This document shows positions 43,580 to 52,079 of a DNA stretch of 64,000 nucleotides, in pieces (positions within the stretch are counted from its first letter, which is position 1; each line of letters opens with the position of its first letter). The notes under the pieces were generated by a model. The model did not search any database, was not told the DNA's origin, and worked only from the letters and a program-made list of their open reading frames with translations. The position numbers and the translations under genes were made by a program. This DNA comes from Candidatus Aenigmatarchaeota archaeon (lineage in GTDB: Archaea; Aenigmatarchaeota; Aenigmatarchaeia; QMZP01; QMZT01). Location: the NCBI GenBank assembly GCA_026397315.1, contig JAPLVC010000004.1:64001-128000 (forward strand), written 5' to 3'.

Positions 43580-44152
43580 ATGAAAATAATCACTCTCAAA
43601 GCCGCGCTCAAGGACATGAACCGCGTCAATCTCGCTAAGGCGATACGCGAGGGAGCGATTCTCGTTTATCCCACGGACACGCTCTATGGCATCGGCTGCA
43701 ACGCGCTGATTAAGGCGAGCGTCGAGAAAATCGCCCGCGCGAAGGGCCGCGAGCCCGGCAAACCGTTTTCTGTCATAGCGCCGTCGAAAGAGTGGATAAC
43801 CGAGAACACGCGCATAGACGAGAACAACGCGAAATTCGTCGACAGCCTCCTGCCCGGGCCTTACACTGTCATATTGAAGGTGAAGAAAGACATACCGCTG
43901 GTAAGCGGCGACGGCAAGCTGGGCGTGCGCATACCCAAGAACGAGTTCTGCGACTTCATCCGCTCGCAGGGAGTGCCTTTCGTCACGACGTCCGTCAACC
44001 TCGCCACGACCGGTCCCATCGCTTCCATCAAGGAGATGCCGGAGTCGCTAGTAAGCGCCGTGGACTATGCGATAGACGCGGGCGAGCTGAAAGGCGACTC
44101 TTCCAGGATTTTCGACATCAGTGGCAAGGACATGCAGATAATCCGCTGGTAA
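43580..44152 (+). CDS. Sua5/YciO/YrdC threonylcarbamoyl-AMP synthase
   Basis: This enzyme makes threonylcarbamoyl-AMP for the t6A37 modification of ANN-decoding tRNAs. The 190-residue protein is a YrdC domain only, lacking the C-terminal Sua5 domain. Signatures are AILVYPTDTLYGIGCNA, the KPFSVIAPS segment, LLPGPYTVIL and GKLGVRIPKN, and a late TTSVNLATTG. It is followed 37 bases later by an AlkD-like gene. Confidence 0.92.
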   Translation: MKIITLKAALKDMNRVNLAKAIREGAILVYPTDTLYGIGCNALIKASVEKIARAKGREPGKPFSVIAPSKEWITENTRIDENNAKFVDSLLPGPYTVILKVKKDIPLVSGDGKLGVRIPKNEFCDFIRSQGVPFVTTSVNLATTGPIASIKEMPESLVSAVDYAIDAGELKGDSSRIFDISGKDMQIIRW

Positions 44153-44189
44153 CATGAACCCGGACTTTCCCTTGAGTGAGAGATAAACC

Positions 44190-44894
44190 ATGAAAAGCGA
44201 AGGAATAATCAAAAAGCTGAAGTCGATGCACAACCCTAAGAACATAGAGGGCATGGCGCGCTTTGGCATCAGTTCTGAGAACACGCTGGGCGTTTCCATG
44301 CCAGTCATCAGGAAGATGGGCAGGGAGATAGGCAAAAACCATGAACTGGCGAACGAGCTCTGGGCTTCCGGCATCCACGAGGCGCGCATACTCGCAGGTC
44401 TTATAGCGGATCCCATGTTCCTCACCAAGAAACAGATGGACGAGTGGGCGGAAGAATTCGACTCGTGGGACGTGTGCGACCAGGTGTGCATGAACCTCTT
44501 CGACCGCACGCCGTTCGCCTACGCAAAAGCGAAGGAATGGACCGGGAGAAACGAGGAGTTTGTGAAACGCGCCGGCTTCGCCCTGATGGCTTCTCTGGCA
44601 GTCCATGACAAAAACGCCAGCGACGACGCGTTCATAACACTGCTGCCGCTAATACAACGCGAGTCAAGGGACGAGCGCAACTTCGTGAAAAAAGCGGTGA
44701 ACTGGGCGCTCCGCCAGATAGGCAAACGAAATCTCGCGCTGAACAGGGAGGCCGTAAAAACCGCGAAAGAAATTGCCAAAATCGACTCCAGGGCCGCGCA
44801 GTGGATAGCGCAGGATGCGCTGCGCGAACTGACCGACAAAAAAACGCTAGCGAGGACAAAAGAAAGAGGCGCGAAAATGCGAGTAAAAAGATAA
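44190..44894 (+). CDS. AlkD-like DNA alkylation repair protein
   Basis: A 234-residue all-helical HEAT-like protein. The segments VSMPVIRKMGREIGKNHELANELW, HEARILAGLI, the acidic FDSWDVCDQVCMNLF (which holds the position of the AlkD catalytic Asp) and AVNWALRQIGKRN are the family's conserved helices. AlkD removes bulky or cationic alkylated bases such as N3- and N7-alkyl purines without base flipping. The C-terminal tail is basic. The gene lies downstream of the YrdC gene and may be co-transcribed. Confidence 0.88.
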   Translation: MKSEGIIKKLKSMHNPKNIEGMARFGISSENTLGVSMPVIRKMGREIGKNHELANELWASGIHEARILAGLIADPMFLTKKQMDEWAEEFDSWDVCDQVCMNLFDRTPFAYAKAKEWTGRNEEFVKRAGFALMASLAVHDKNASDDAFITLLPLIQRESRDERNFVKKAVNWALRQIGKRNLALNREAVKTAKEIAKIDSRAAQWIAQDALRELTDKKTLARTKERGAKMRVKR

Positions 44895-44952
44895 TATATA
44901 TTTAAATAGGTTAGACTTCTAATAATATCCAACAATTTTTGAGGGGTGTTTT

Positions 44953-45537
44953 ATGGCAAAAGGTGTCAAGGCAAGTCAATTTACCATAAAAATCGAGAAC
45001 GTCGTGGCGTTCACTTCGCTCAACATTAATATTTCACTGAACAAGCTGGTCAACACCGTGGAAAACACGGAATACGAGCCGGAGCAGTTCCCCGGCCTCG
45101 TCTACAGACCTACAAATCCGAGGTCGGCTGCTCTAATATTCTCTTCAGGCAAGATTGTCTGCACGGGCACGAAATCGATAGACATGGCCAAGGAAGCGAT
45201 GAAGAAGGTCGTCGGGAAAATAAAGGAATCCGGTTTCAAGGTCCCCGACAAATACCCGATACAGGTCGAGAACATCGTCGCATCCGCGAGGATAGAGGCC
45301 AAACTGAATCTCGAGGACATCGCCTTCTCGCTTGAAAACGCGGAATACGAGCCGGAGCAGTTCCCTGGCTTGGTTTACAGAATCAGCGATCCCAGAGTCG
45401 CGTTCCTGCTCTTCAGATCCGGCAAGATAATCTGCACGGGCGCACAGAGCGAGGCAGACATCCACGAAGCGCTGGGCAAGTTCAAGGCCAAGCTGGAAAG
45501 CATCGGCGTGAAAGTAAAGCCCATGGTGGCAGAATAA
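44953..45537 (+). CDS. tbp: TATA-box-binding protein
   Basis: TBP nucleates archaeal transcription initiation at the TATA box. The 194-residue protein has two direct repeats of about 90 residues, each with the sequence EYEPEQFPGLVYR followed by a strand and SGKI[VI]CTG. The first is at about residues 37-74 and the second at about 133-165. The Phe residues that kink DNA are present (FPGLVYR, ALIFSSG). GAGGGGTG lies just before the ATG, and a strong ATATATTTAAATA TATA box lies about 50 bases upstream. Confidence 0.97.
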   Translation: MAKGVKASQFTIKIENVVAFTSLNINISLNKLVNTVENTEYEPEQFPGLVYRPTNPRSAALIFSSGKIVCTGTKSIDMAKEAMKKVVGKIKESGFKVPDKYPIQVENIVASARIEAKLNLEDIAFSLENAEYEPEQFPGLVYRISDPRVAFLLFRSGKIICTGAQSEADIHEALGKFKAKLESIGVKVKPMVAE

Positions 45538-45605
45538 ATAAACGGTTTTATTTTTTTCTCAATCTTATTATTTTCAGTTTTCAGAAGTGTTTCTATAAAA
45601 AATAA

Positions 45606-45751
45606 CGGGCGTGGGGGGATTCGAACCCTCGACCTCAGGCTTTCTTCGATATCACCGGAATTTCTTCCTCAAATCTTCCAAGATTCCTGCGCATCAAGAT
45701 GCTCAAAATCGCATAGAAGGCCAGAGCTCTATCCAGCTGAGCTAAACGCCC
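45606..45751 (-). tRNA. tRNA-Arg (UCU) with a 72-nt intron
   Basis: Read on the minus strand, the 5' exon is 45751-45714 (38 nt) and the 3' exon 45641-45606 (36 nt). They form an acceptor stem GGGCGT/ACGCCC, a D arm GCTC/GAGC, an anticodon loop CTTCTA-A with anticodon TCT, and a T loop TTCGAAT. The intron (45642-45713) lies after position 37, the canonical archaeal place, and contains a GCAT-CTTG-ATGC hairpin. CCA is not encoded. Three pairs look mismatched: T7-C66, T28-T42 and A50-C64. It decodes AGA (and AGG by wobble). Confidence 0.88.
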
Positions 45752-45810
45752 GTAATTGTATATTAACACCGACTGGAATTAATAATATTTAAAGATGCGA
45801 AGGGTTGGTC

Positions 45811-48717
45811 ATGGCCGAAAATTATGATTTCCGGAAAATGGAGCACAAGTGGCAGGAGCGATGGAAGGAAGCGAAAGCTTTCGAGCCTAAAATCGATTCC
45901 GAAAAGCGCAAGTTCTTCTTCACCACGCCATACCCTTACATCTCAGGCAGCCTGCACATCGGGCACGGGCGCGCGGTCACGGAAAGCGACATATACGTCC
46001 GCTACATGCGCATGAAGGGATACAACGTTCTCTACCCGCTCGCTTTCCATATCACGGGCACGCCTATCCTTGGCATTTCGGCAGCGATAGAATCTGGCGA
46101 TCAGGCCAAGACGGAACTCTACAAGAGCTACGTGAGAAACTACGTGAAAAGCGAGCACGAGGCTGACAAAGTGGTGCAGTCGTTCCGCGACCCGTGGAAC
46201 ATAGTCAATTTTTTCATACCCAAGATGGTGGATGAATATTCGTCCCTCGGCCTGAGCATCGACTGGAGTCGCCGCTTCACTACAGGCGACCCGGATTACC
46301 AGAAGTTCATAACGTGGCAGTTCCTCAAATACAAGGAAAAGGATTTCCTGATAAAGGGCAGTTATCCGGTGCTTTTCTGCCCGAAATGCGACAATGCCGT
46401 CGGCGAGGACGACATACAAGATGCGGACACGAATCCCGTTTCCAAGATGGAATTCACGCTTCTCAAGTTCAGTCTGGAAGACGCGCATCATCCCGGTCTT
46501 ATTATGGTGGCCGCGACGCTGAGACCCGAGACGGTATTCGGCCAGACGAACCTGTGGGTCAACCCGGACGTAGAATATGATAAAATTAAAGTGGGCGAAG
46601 AGACGTGGGTGATAAGCAAGGAAGGCCGCGAAAAGCTGGAGTTCCAGAAAAAGAACATCGAGGCGATGGGATTCATCAAGGGCCGCGACCTCATAGGCAA
46701 ATTCGCTAGGGCACCCGGCATCCACAAGGACGTCATAATACTGCCATCGAAATTCGTCGACCCGAACGTGGGCAGCGGCATCGTGACCAGCGTTCCGTCG
46801 GACGCGCCATACGACTGGATGGCGCTGAAGGACCTGCAGCAGAACAGGGAAGAAACCGATAAATATGGTCTTAATCACGAAATAGTGGCCGCCATAAAGC
46901 CGATACCAATCATAAACATTCCCGGATGGGGAGACATGGCCGCGCTTAAAATCGCGGAGCAGCTGAATCTCGCTAGTCAACACGACCCGCGCCTTGACGG
47001 GGCGACGCAGGTCATTTACAAAGAAGGATTCCACACGGGCACGATGAACCACAACTGCGGCAAATACTCCGGCATGAAAGTCACGGAAGCGAAGGAGAAG
47101 GTCAAGAAAGAGCTCCTTGAGAGCGGACAAGCGGATCTGATTTACGAGACGTCGCGCGTGGCGCATTGCCGCGACGGGACGAAAGTCGTCGTCTCGGTTC
47201 TCGAAGACCAGTGGTTCCTGGATTTCAACGCGAAAGGATGGAAAGAAAAAGCTTACAAATGCCTCAAGGCGATGGAGCTGCTCCCGGACGCGAAGCGCAA
47301 GATGTTCGAGGACACGTTCGAGTGGCTGGACAAGAGGCCCGCCGCGCGCAGGCGGGGACTGGGGACTCAGCTGCCTTTCGACAGGAACTGGATAATAGAA
47401 TCGCTTTCCGATTCGACTGTTTACATGTCTTTCTACATAATCAAGAATCTCATCAGCAAGCATCACATAAAACCTGAGCAACTTACGCCGGAATTCTTCG
47501 ACTACGTTTACCTGGACCACGGCGAGCCGGCGCATGTGAGCAAGGCGACCGGCATTAAAATCGAGGACTTGAAAGAGATGCGCGGGCATTTCGACTACTG
47601 GTATCCCAACGACCATCGCCACACATACGTGGCTCACCTTTCCAACCACCTGTCGTTCTTCATCTTCGCCCACGCGGCGCTCTTCCCGGAGAAATACTGG
47701 CCGAAGAAGATATCTTTCCATGGTTTCGTGCAGAGCGAAGGCATGAAAATGTCTAAATCGAAAGGCAATGTCATCACGCTTCTTGAAATCAAGAACAAGT
47801 ATGGTGCGGACACATTCCGCGCATACATCACTACCGCGACGACGCTGGAAGGAACGTTTGACTGGAAGGCCAACGAAGCGGAGAACATGCAGAAGAACCT
47901 TTACAACATACACGAGCTGGTCTCGGAGATGATACACGAACATAAAAAAGACGCGACACATCACAGGAAGCAGCCGGGACCGGCGGGCTTCGCTTTTCTC
48001 TCGAAGTTCGAGTCCGCGCTTCTCGAAGCCGACAAGGCGCTTTCCGAAATGCGGCTGCGAGACTACGGCAACATTGTCATCCATTCGGTTCCATCCTGGA
48101 TAAAGAAACTGCAGAGGCGCGCCGACCCGCACGAAGTCAGGACGATTTTCGACATGATAACGGACAGATATATAAGAATGCTCAATCCTGTCGTGCCCCA
48201 CTTGAGCGAGGAGATGTGGGAGGCGCTAGGTAGGAAAGGCTTCGCTTCTCTGCATGAGTGGCCGGAAGCCGAGAAGAAGCTGATAAACCCCAAGCACGAA
48301 GCGTGCGAGGAGCTGGTCGACAGGGCCACTGAAGACGTGCGCAGCGTGCTGAAGCTGGTCAAGTTCCAGCCGAAGAGGGTGTTTGTCTATGTTTCAGAAA
48401 AATGGAAATACGAGCTTTTCAAAAAGCTGAAGGGAGAGATGGAGAAGACGCGCGACATCGGGGCAATAATGAAGAGCGTCGCCAGCAAAGAGCACGGGGC
48501 GGAAATCGCGAAAATCGTGCCGTTCGTCTTAAAGGATTCGTCCAGGCTGCCGTCGCACGTACTTGAGCAGGAAGACGAGCTGGTTACGCTGACCGAAGCG
48601 AGCGAATTCCTGAAAAAGGAGTTCGGCATTCCTGTCGAAGTCCTGAACGCGGACGAGCAGAAGACGGAACGCGCGGGCAAAGCGATGCCAGGCAAGCCCG
48701 GCATAGAAGTCGAATAA
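45811..48717 (+). CDS. leuS: leucyl-tRNA synthetase, archaeal type
   Basis: LeuRS charges tRNA-Leu. The 968-residue protein has the HIGH motif in YISGSLHIGHGRAVTESD (near residue 45-60), a CP1 editing domain with TLRPETVFGQTN and PSDAPYDWMA segments, and the second class I motif KMSKSKGNVI (near residue 648). The order of the insertion domains and the C-terminal extension follow the archaeal/eukaryotic type. The ATG at 45811 is preferred over a TTG at 45805. A TATA-like AATAATATTTAAA lies just 20-30 bases upstream. Confidence 0.96.
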   Translation: MAENYDFRKMEHKWQERWKEAKAFEPKIDSEKRKFFFTTPYPYISGSLHIGHGRAVTESDIYVRYMRMKGYNVLYPLAFHITGTPILGISAAIESGDQAKTELYKSYVRNYVKSEHEADKVVQSFRDPWNIVNFFIPKMVDEYSSLGLSIDWSRRFTTGDPDYQKFITWQFLKYKEKDFLIKGSYPVLFCPKCDNAVGEDDIQDADTNPVSKMEFTLLKFSLEDAHHPGLIMVAATLRPETVFGQTNLWVNPDVEYDKIKVGEETWVISKEGREKLEFQKKNIEAMGFIKGRDLIGKFARAPGIHKDVIILPSKFVDPNVGSGIVTSVPSDAPYDWMALKDLQQNREETDKYGLNHEIVAAIKPIPIINIPGWGDMAALKIAEQLNLASQHDPRLDGATQVIYKEGFHTGTMNHNCGKYSGMKVTEAKEKVKKELLESGQADLIYETSRVAHCRDGTKVVVSVLEDQWFLDFNAKGWKEKAYKCLKAMELLPDAKRKMFEDTFEWLDKRPAARRRGLGTQLPFDRNWIIESLSDSTVYMSFYIIKNLISKHHIKPEQLTPEFFDYVYLDHGEPAHVSKATGIKIEDLKEMRGHFDYWYPNDHRHTYVAHLSNHLSFFIFAHAALFPEKYWPKKISFHGFVQSEGMKMSKSKGNVITLLEIKNKYGADTFRAYITTATTLEGTFDWKANEAENMQKNLYNIHELVSEMIHEHKKDATHHRKQPGPAGFAFLSKFESALLEADKALSEMRLRDYGNIVIHSVPSWIKKLQRRADPHEVRTIFDMITDRYIRMLNPVVPHLSEEMWEALGRKGFASLHEWPEAEKKLINPKHEACEELVDRATEDVRSVLKLVKFQPKRVFVYVSEKWKYELFKKLKGEMEKTRDIGAIMKSVASKEHGAEIAKIVPFVLKDSSRLPSHVLEQEDELVTLTEASEFLKKEFGIPVEVLNADEQKTERAGKAMPGKPGIEVE

Positions 48718-48760
48718 ATGGTAAAGGATTTTCGGGTTTTCTAACAATATAATAGTTAAT

Positions 48761-49042
48761 TTATTTTTCCGAAAGCTCATGCGGGTCAACTTTCTTGCCT
48801 ACGGCACAGTTCTTCTTGACCTCTATTATTTTTACCATGACGCGGTCGCCTTCCTGCGCGCCGGGCACGAAAACCGCGAAATTGTCGTAAGAGCCGACGC
48901 CGTCGCCTTTCTTGCTGATGTCTTTTATGTATAACCTGATTATCTGGCCTCTTTTGACGGGCGGCTTTTTCTTGGTATAAAGCGTCCTCTTCGTGTGACA
49001 CCTGGATATCTGGAAACCCCTGTGGCGATAGAAAGTCGGCAT
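48761..49042 (-). CDS. TRAM-domain RNA-binding protein
   Basis: A 93-residue protein. After a basic N-terminal stretch of about 30 residues comes a TRAM domain: PPVKRGQIIRLYIKDISKKG, then DGVGSYDNFAVFVPGAQEGD and RVMVKIIEVKKNCAVG. Small TRAM proteins are abundant in archaea and act as RNA-binding or RNA-chaperone proteins, some in cold response. The N-terminal TFYRHRGFQISRCHTKR is unusual. It converges on leuS. Confidence 0.88.
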   Translation of the reverse strand: MPTFYRHRGFQISRCHTKRTLYTKKKPPVKRGQIIRLYIKDISKKGDGVGSYDNFAVFVPGAQEGDRVMVKIIEVKKNCAVGKKVDPHELSEK

Positions 49043-49097
49043 GGAAAGTATTTGCCGCGGCGCTTTTAAATATCACGCGCGCGTCGAGTCTGCCGGT

Positions 49098-49463
49098 TTA
49101 GGCGACTTGCTCGTTTCTAGGAAAAGCTTTTTCGGCTGTCTTTACCATGGCGTCGTTGGTCAACATCAAAAAAGCGCCTGCGCCAATATTTTTATAAAAT
49201 TTATTAACACGGGCATATGTGAGCTTATGAGCTATTTCACTCACAGTGGTAACCGGTATGGTATTGTGCGGTGATTCCGGATTGATTATTTCTGCGATGT
49301 AATAGCCTGCATGAAGAAGCCCAGTATCATATCCCTCGGGCATGCCTTTTTGCTCGACCCACATGGTATGGCCGCGATATTCCCTGGGGATGTCATTTTC
49401 GAATGGAAAAGTAACCTGAAGTTTCATGTTATATTTTTTAAAAAAAGTTTTAAATTCTGACAT
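49098..49463 (-). CDS. orphan protein, unknown
   Basis: A product of up to 121 residues (start 49463; the ATG at 49427, giving 109 residues beginning MKLQVTFPF, may be the real start because GGTATAAT lies about 40-45 bases before it). No recognised domain. It looks soluble and mixed alpha/beta, without membrane segments. It is upstream of the TRAM gene on the same strand, 55 bases away. Codon use is somewhat AT-richer than in the neighbours. Confidence 0.5.
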   Translation of the reverse strand: MSEFKTFFKKYNMKLQVTFPFENDIPREYRGHTMWVEQKGMPEGYDTGLLHAGYYIAEIINPESPHNTIPVTTVSEIAHKLTYARVNKFYKNIGAGAFLMLTNDAMVKTAEKAFPRNEQVA

Positions 49464-49632
49464 TATACCAAGCGGCGAAGACGTCTCTTAAAAACCGGCA
49501 TACTTGAAAGCATCGAAACCTAGAAATTTGCCGTTAAAACATGCGCGAAAAAAACGAGGCTAAATCCACGTAAAACGGCTTTAAAAAGGTATCGGCTCTC
49601 GGGCGAAGGAAAGGCTTTTTAAGCTGTTCGTA

Positions 49633-50319
49633 ATGATGGTTATATCTATGTTGGCGTTCGAGGACTTGGGGTCGAACAGTTGGCAGAAATACGGAGAGCT
49701 GATTCTTAAATCTGAGAACGTCTTCCCCGAAGCCGTGAGGACGCCCGGCGAGGAATATGCGGAAACGGTCAAAGAAAACGGCTCCATAGCCAAGGTAGCG
49801 CTGCTGGATTCGCAATACGTCGGCAACATATTCGGCTACGCGCTCCTGCCGGACGAGATCGCTAGCTATGGCCTGCACGACGTGCCGCAGGACGCGAAGG
49901 TCATCTATATTTTCAGCGTGGTGGTCAACCCCGAATACCAGGGCAAGGGCTTCGGCAAGCAGCTGCTGTGGGAATTCATAAAGACGGCGAAGGACAGGGG
50001 GTACGATTACGTCGCCGGCCACTTCAGGCAGAACGGCTCGCTGCAGCTGATAAAGAAGTTCGGAGCTAAGGAAGAGGAAGTGTACCACAACTGGGAAAAC
50101 ATGGGCGAAGACTGCGTGGCCTGCTGCCTCAACATACACAGCATCCAGGAACCCGGAACGCCACAACAAAAAGCGACTAAAAACGATACGCCGGCAACCG
50201 GCCTGATCCAGGTCCCGTCGCAGGAGCAGGCAATAATATCGACATCGCCTGCACCGCAACTTGCGCCGGAACTCTCGAACCAGACATTCGAGCCGCACGC
50301 GCCGGCCATGCATTTCTAG
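49633..50319 (+). CDS. GNAT-family N-acetyltransferase with a Pro/Gln/Thr-rich tail
   Basis: A 228-residue protein. The acetyl-CoA motif A is clear: IFSVVVNPEYQGKGFGKQLL (about residues 92-115), followed by DRGYDYVAGHFRQNGSLQLIKKFGAKEEE as motif B. The acetyltransferase part ends near residue 175 and is followed by about 50 residues rich in Pro, Gln, Thr and Ser that look disordered. Substrate unknown. The first ATGs are at 49633 and 49636; one at 49648 is also possible. Confidence 0.75.
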   Translation: MMVISMLAFEDLGSNSWQKYGELILKSENVFPEAVRTPGEEYAETVKENGSIAKVALLDSQYVGNIFGYALLPDEIASYGLHDVPQDAKVIYIFSVVVNPEYQGKGFGKQLLWEFIKTAKDRGYDYVAGHFRQNGSLQLIKKFGAKEEEVYHNWENMGEDCVACCLNIHSIQEPGTPQQKATKNDTPATGLIQVPSQEQAIISTSPAPQLAPELSNQTFEPHAPAMHF

Positions 50320-50517
50320 GGCGGCACGTTTTTTTCAGCCTTTTCAATTTACAAGTTCTTAAGCGGGCAGAGCGAAATTTATTACAGGGTAAATGCGGGT
50401 GGTGCTCTGGTCGGTCCTGGGTTTTTTATCAACGAAAAGTTCAGAAAAGGCAAGGTAAAGCTCGCCAAAGGCGGGAAGCCATACATCAAAAAATTCTGCA
50501 GTATTTCCGAAATAGAC

Positions 50518-51162
50518 GTGTGGCTTGTGAACGGAGCGTATGTCCGTGCCAACATCTGCGAGGATTTCGTCAATTTCGACCACCATTACCACCTGCGCCT
50601 TATACCGAAGAACGAATTCTGGATCGCCAAAGAGGCGAAGCACGACGAGACGCGCTTCTACATAGACCGGATGCTAGCGGAACGCAGGATGATAGCGGCT
50701 GGCGCCAGCTATCTGAAAGCGAATGCCAGGGCAGAGCTGATAGAAAGGGCCGAGAGAGGCAAGTCCAAAATGATGAAGAGAATGGGACGCAAGAAATTCC
50801 ACAGACACGATATAATAGCCAGAGTGCACAAGAAGATGCTTCACAGGCGCGCGGGCGGCCTGAAGATATGGCTGGTGAACGGCGAGCTCGTGAGGGATTT
50901 CTTCATGACGGATTTCGCCGGCGGCGGCCACGACAAGGTATACCATTTCATTCCGGACGAGGAGGTGTGGATAGACGACGACATCTCTCCGGCAGAGCGC
51001 AAGTTCATAATACTGCACGAACTGCACGAACGCGCGCTCATGGCGAAAGGCAAGGACTACCCGCACGGTCACTGGAAGGCGACTCAGGTTGAAGACTATT
51101 TCCGCCACCACCCCAAACACGCGGGAGCTGCGATAAAGAACGAGTTAGCAAGGCAGACGTAG
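50518..51162 (+). CDS. protein with a duplicated 'WLVNG' domain, uncertain start
   Basis: Two copies of one domain are visible: DVWLVNGAYVRANICEDF with HYHLRLIPKNEFWI, and KIWLVNGELVRDFFMTDF with KVYHFIPDEEVWI. Each is followed by E-x-x-F/K-I and a helix with the pattern L-x-E-R-x-x-M/A-x-x-G-x-x-Y. The segment between the repeats is very basic. Coding character continues upstream of the GTG at 50518 to at least 50413 in the same frame (VGPGFFINEKFRKGKVK), but no ATG, GTG or TTG is found before the GNAT stop, which is in the same frame. An ATG at 50393 is in a different frame. Either the start codon is unusual or there is a frameshift near the T-run at 50421-50427. Function unknown. Confidence 0.6.
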   Translation: MWLVNGAYVRANICEDFVNFDHHYHLRLIPKNEFWIAKEAKHDETRFYIDRMLAERRMIAAGASYLKANARAELIERAERGKSKMMKRMGRKKFHRHDIIARVHKKMLHRRAGGLKIWLVNGELVRDFFMTDFAGGGHDKVYHFIPDEEVWIDDDISPAERKFIILHELHERALMAKGKDYPHGHWKATQVEDYFRHHPKHAGAAIKNELARQT

Positions 51163-51272
51163 AGCGATTTTGTCTGCATTATTCCTGTCTTGTCATGTCT
51201 TATTATTTGAAATATAACAGCTATAATACCACATATAATATACGACCTGTTTTTCACTCAAAAGTAGTCTAC

Positions 51273-51285
51273 CGAAAGCTTTATA
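51273..51285 (+). promoter_or_regulatory. archaeal BRE/TATA promoter
   Basis: CGAAAGCTTTATA, identical over 13 bases to the promoter at 16522. Initiation near 51310 would give a leader of about 80 bases that includes the small inverted repeat TCACT (51308-51312) and AGTGA, before the small ORF at 51388. The region 51163-51272 shows nothing else. Confidence 0.6.
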
Positions 51286-51387
51286 AACCTCAGAACCAAG
51301 TAATTATCACTTACAAATAGTGAAAACAATTGAAACATAAGAATTTGAACGTGAAATTCAATCTTAAAGGGCTCTGAGGGTGAGTAA

Positions 51388-51468
51388 ATGAATCCATTAT
51401 ACATGTTCGGGAACGAAAACGAAATCCAGAAGAGGCTCATGATTTGGCTCATGGAGGCGACGAACTAA
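51388..51468 (+). CDS. candidate 26-residue ORF
   Basis: An ATG at 51388 follows GAGGGTGAG and opens 26 codons ending with TAA at 51466-51468, 17 bases before the next gene start. It is the first ORF after a strong promoter. The peptide is amphipathic (EIQKRLMIWLMEATN) and could be a real microprotein or a leader. No homology can be judged. Confidence 0.4.
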   Translation: MNPLYMFGNENEIQKRLMIWLMEATN

Positions 51469-51485
51469 ACCTCGGAGTGTGTCAT

Positions 51486-51668
51486 ATGGCTGAACATAAG
51501 ATAATCGACCGCAAGATGATAAACATCGCCGTTAAGGTCGAGAACATGAAATTTGATGGTCGCAGCGCAGAATTCTCGAAATTCTGCGAAGGTTACAACG
51601 AGGCGCTTGACAGCATCATCGCCTTGATAAGAAAGGAGCTTCAGGAAGGGATGCAAGTGGGAATGTAG
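51486..51668 (+). CDS. small orphan protein, 60 residues
   Basis: A helical, soluble protein with KIIDRKMINIAVKVENMKF and FCEGYNEALDSIIALIRKEL segments. It starts at the ATG at 51486 (CTCGGAGTG upstream) and ends 15 bases before the next gene. It lies in a run of small genes that leads into a surface-protein gene. No family recognised. Confidence 0.5.
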   Translation: MAEHKIIDRKMINIAVKVENMKFDGRSAEFSKFCEGYNEALDSIIALIRKELQEGMQVGM

Positions 51669-51683
51669 TTGAGGATGATATTT

Positions 51684-52076
51684 ATGTCAAAATACTGCAA
51701 TGTGTGCCGTAATTTCACGGTGGATTTAAACAGATACCTGACGGACCTAAGAGAAAATCCTGCGGAATATCACAACTTAACATTAGGAATGGATATTCTG
51801 ACGGAGGATGCTTTAAACATGGCCGGTGACAAAATAGTCGACTGCACGAATCAATGCAACCAGTTTAATGTTTATGCAAATAAAGATCTGCTCAAAGCTC
51901 TCAGAATTGTGTTTGCATCTATTGGAGAAGGCAGGATGCAAGATGCAATAAAAAACGCAATGAGTGATATTATGGATAAAGGCCAAGGATCAGGTAAATA
52001 CAAGGAAATTGTCATGGGACAAGGTATTCAGGAAGTCATTGCGAATACATTAAAAAAACGTCAAAAGGGGTGTTAA
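51684..52076 (+). CDS. orphan protein with CxxC near the N-terminus
   Basis: A 130-residue helical protein. It begins with KYCNVCRNF (a CxxC) and has two further cysteines in DCTNQCNQF near residue 55, so the four could form one metal site. It is AT-richer than the following gene, which begins only 3 bases after its stop, so they are co-transcribed. No family recognised. Confidence 0.5.
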   Translation: MSKYCNVCRNFTVDLNRYLTDLRENPAEYHNLTLGMDILTEDALNMAGDKIVDCTNQCNQFNVYANKDLLKALRIVFASIGEGRMQDAIKNAMSDIMDKGQGSGKYKEIVMGQGIQEVIANTLKKRQKGC

Positions 52077-52079
52077 AAC

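Noticed and set aside
45560-45810. A second tRNA inside the interval before leuS
   Set aside because: The extra length is explained by one 72-nt intron; only one D arm and one T arm are present.
45943-48201. A 752-codon open frame on the minus strand
   Set aside because: It lies wholly antisense to leuS, which has full family motifs. The protein is rich in His, Val and Arg and has no domain, as expected for a shadow frame in GC-rich third-position genes.
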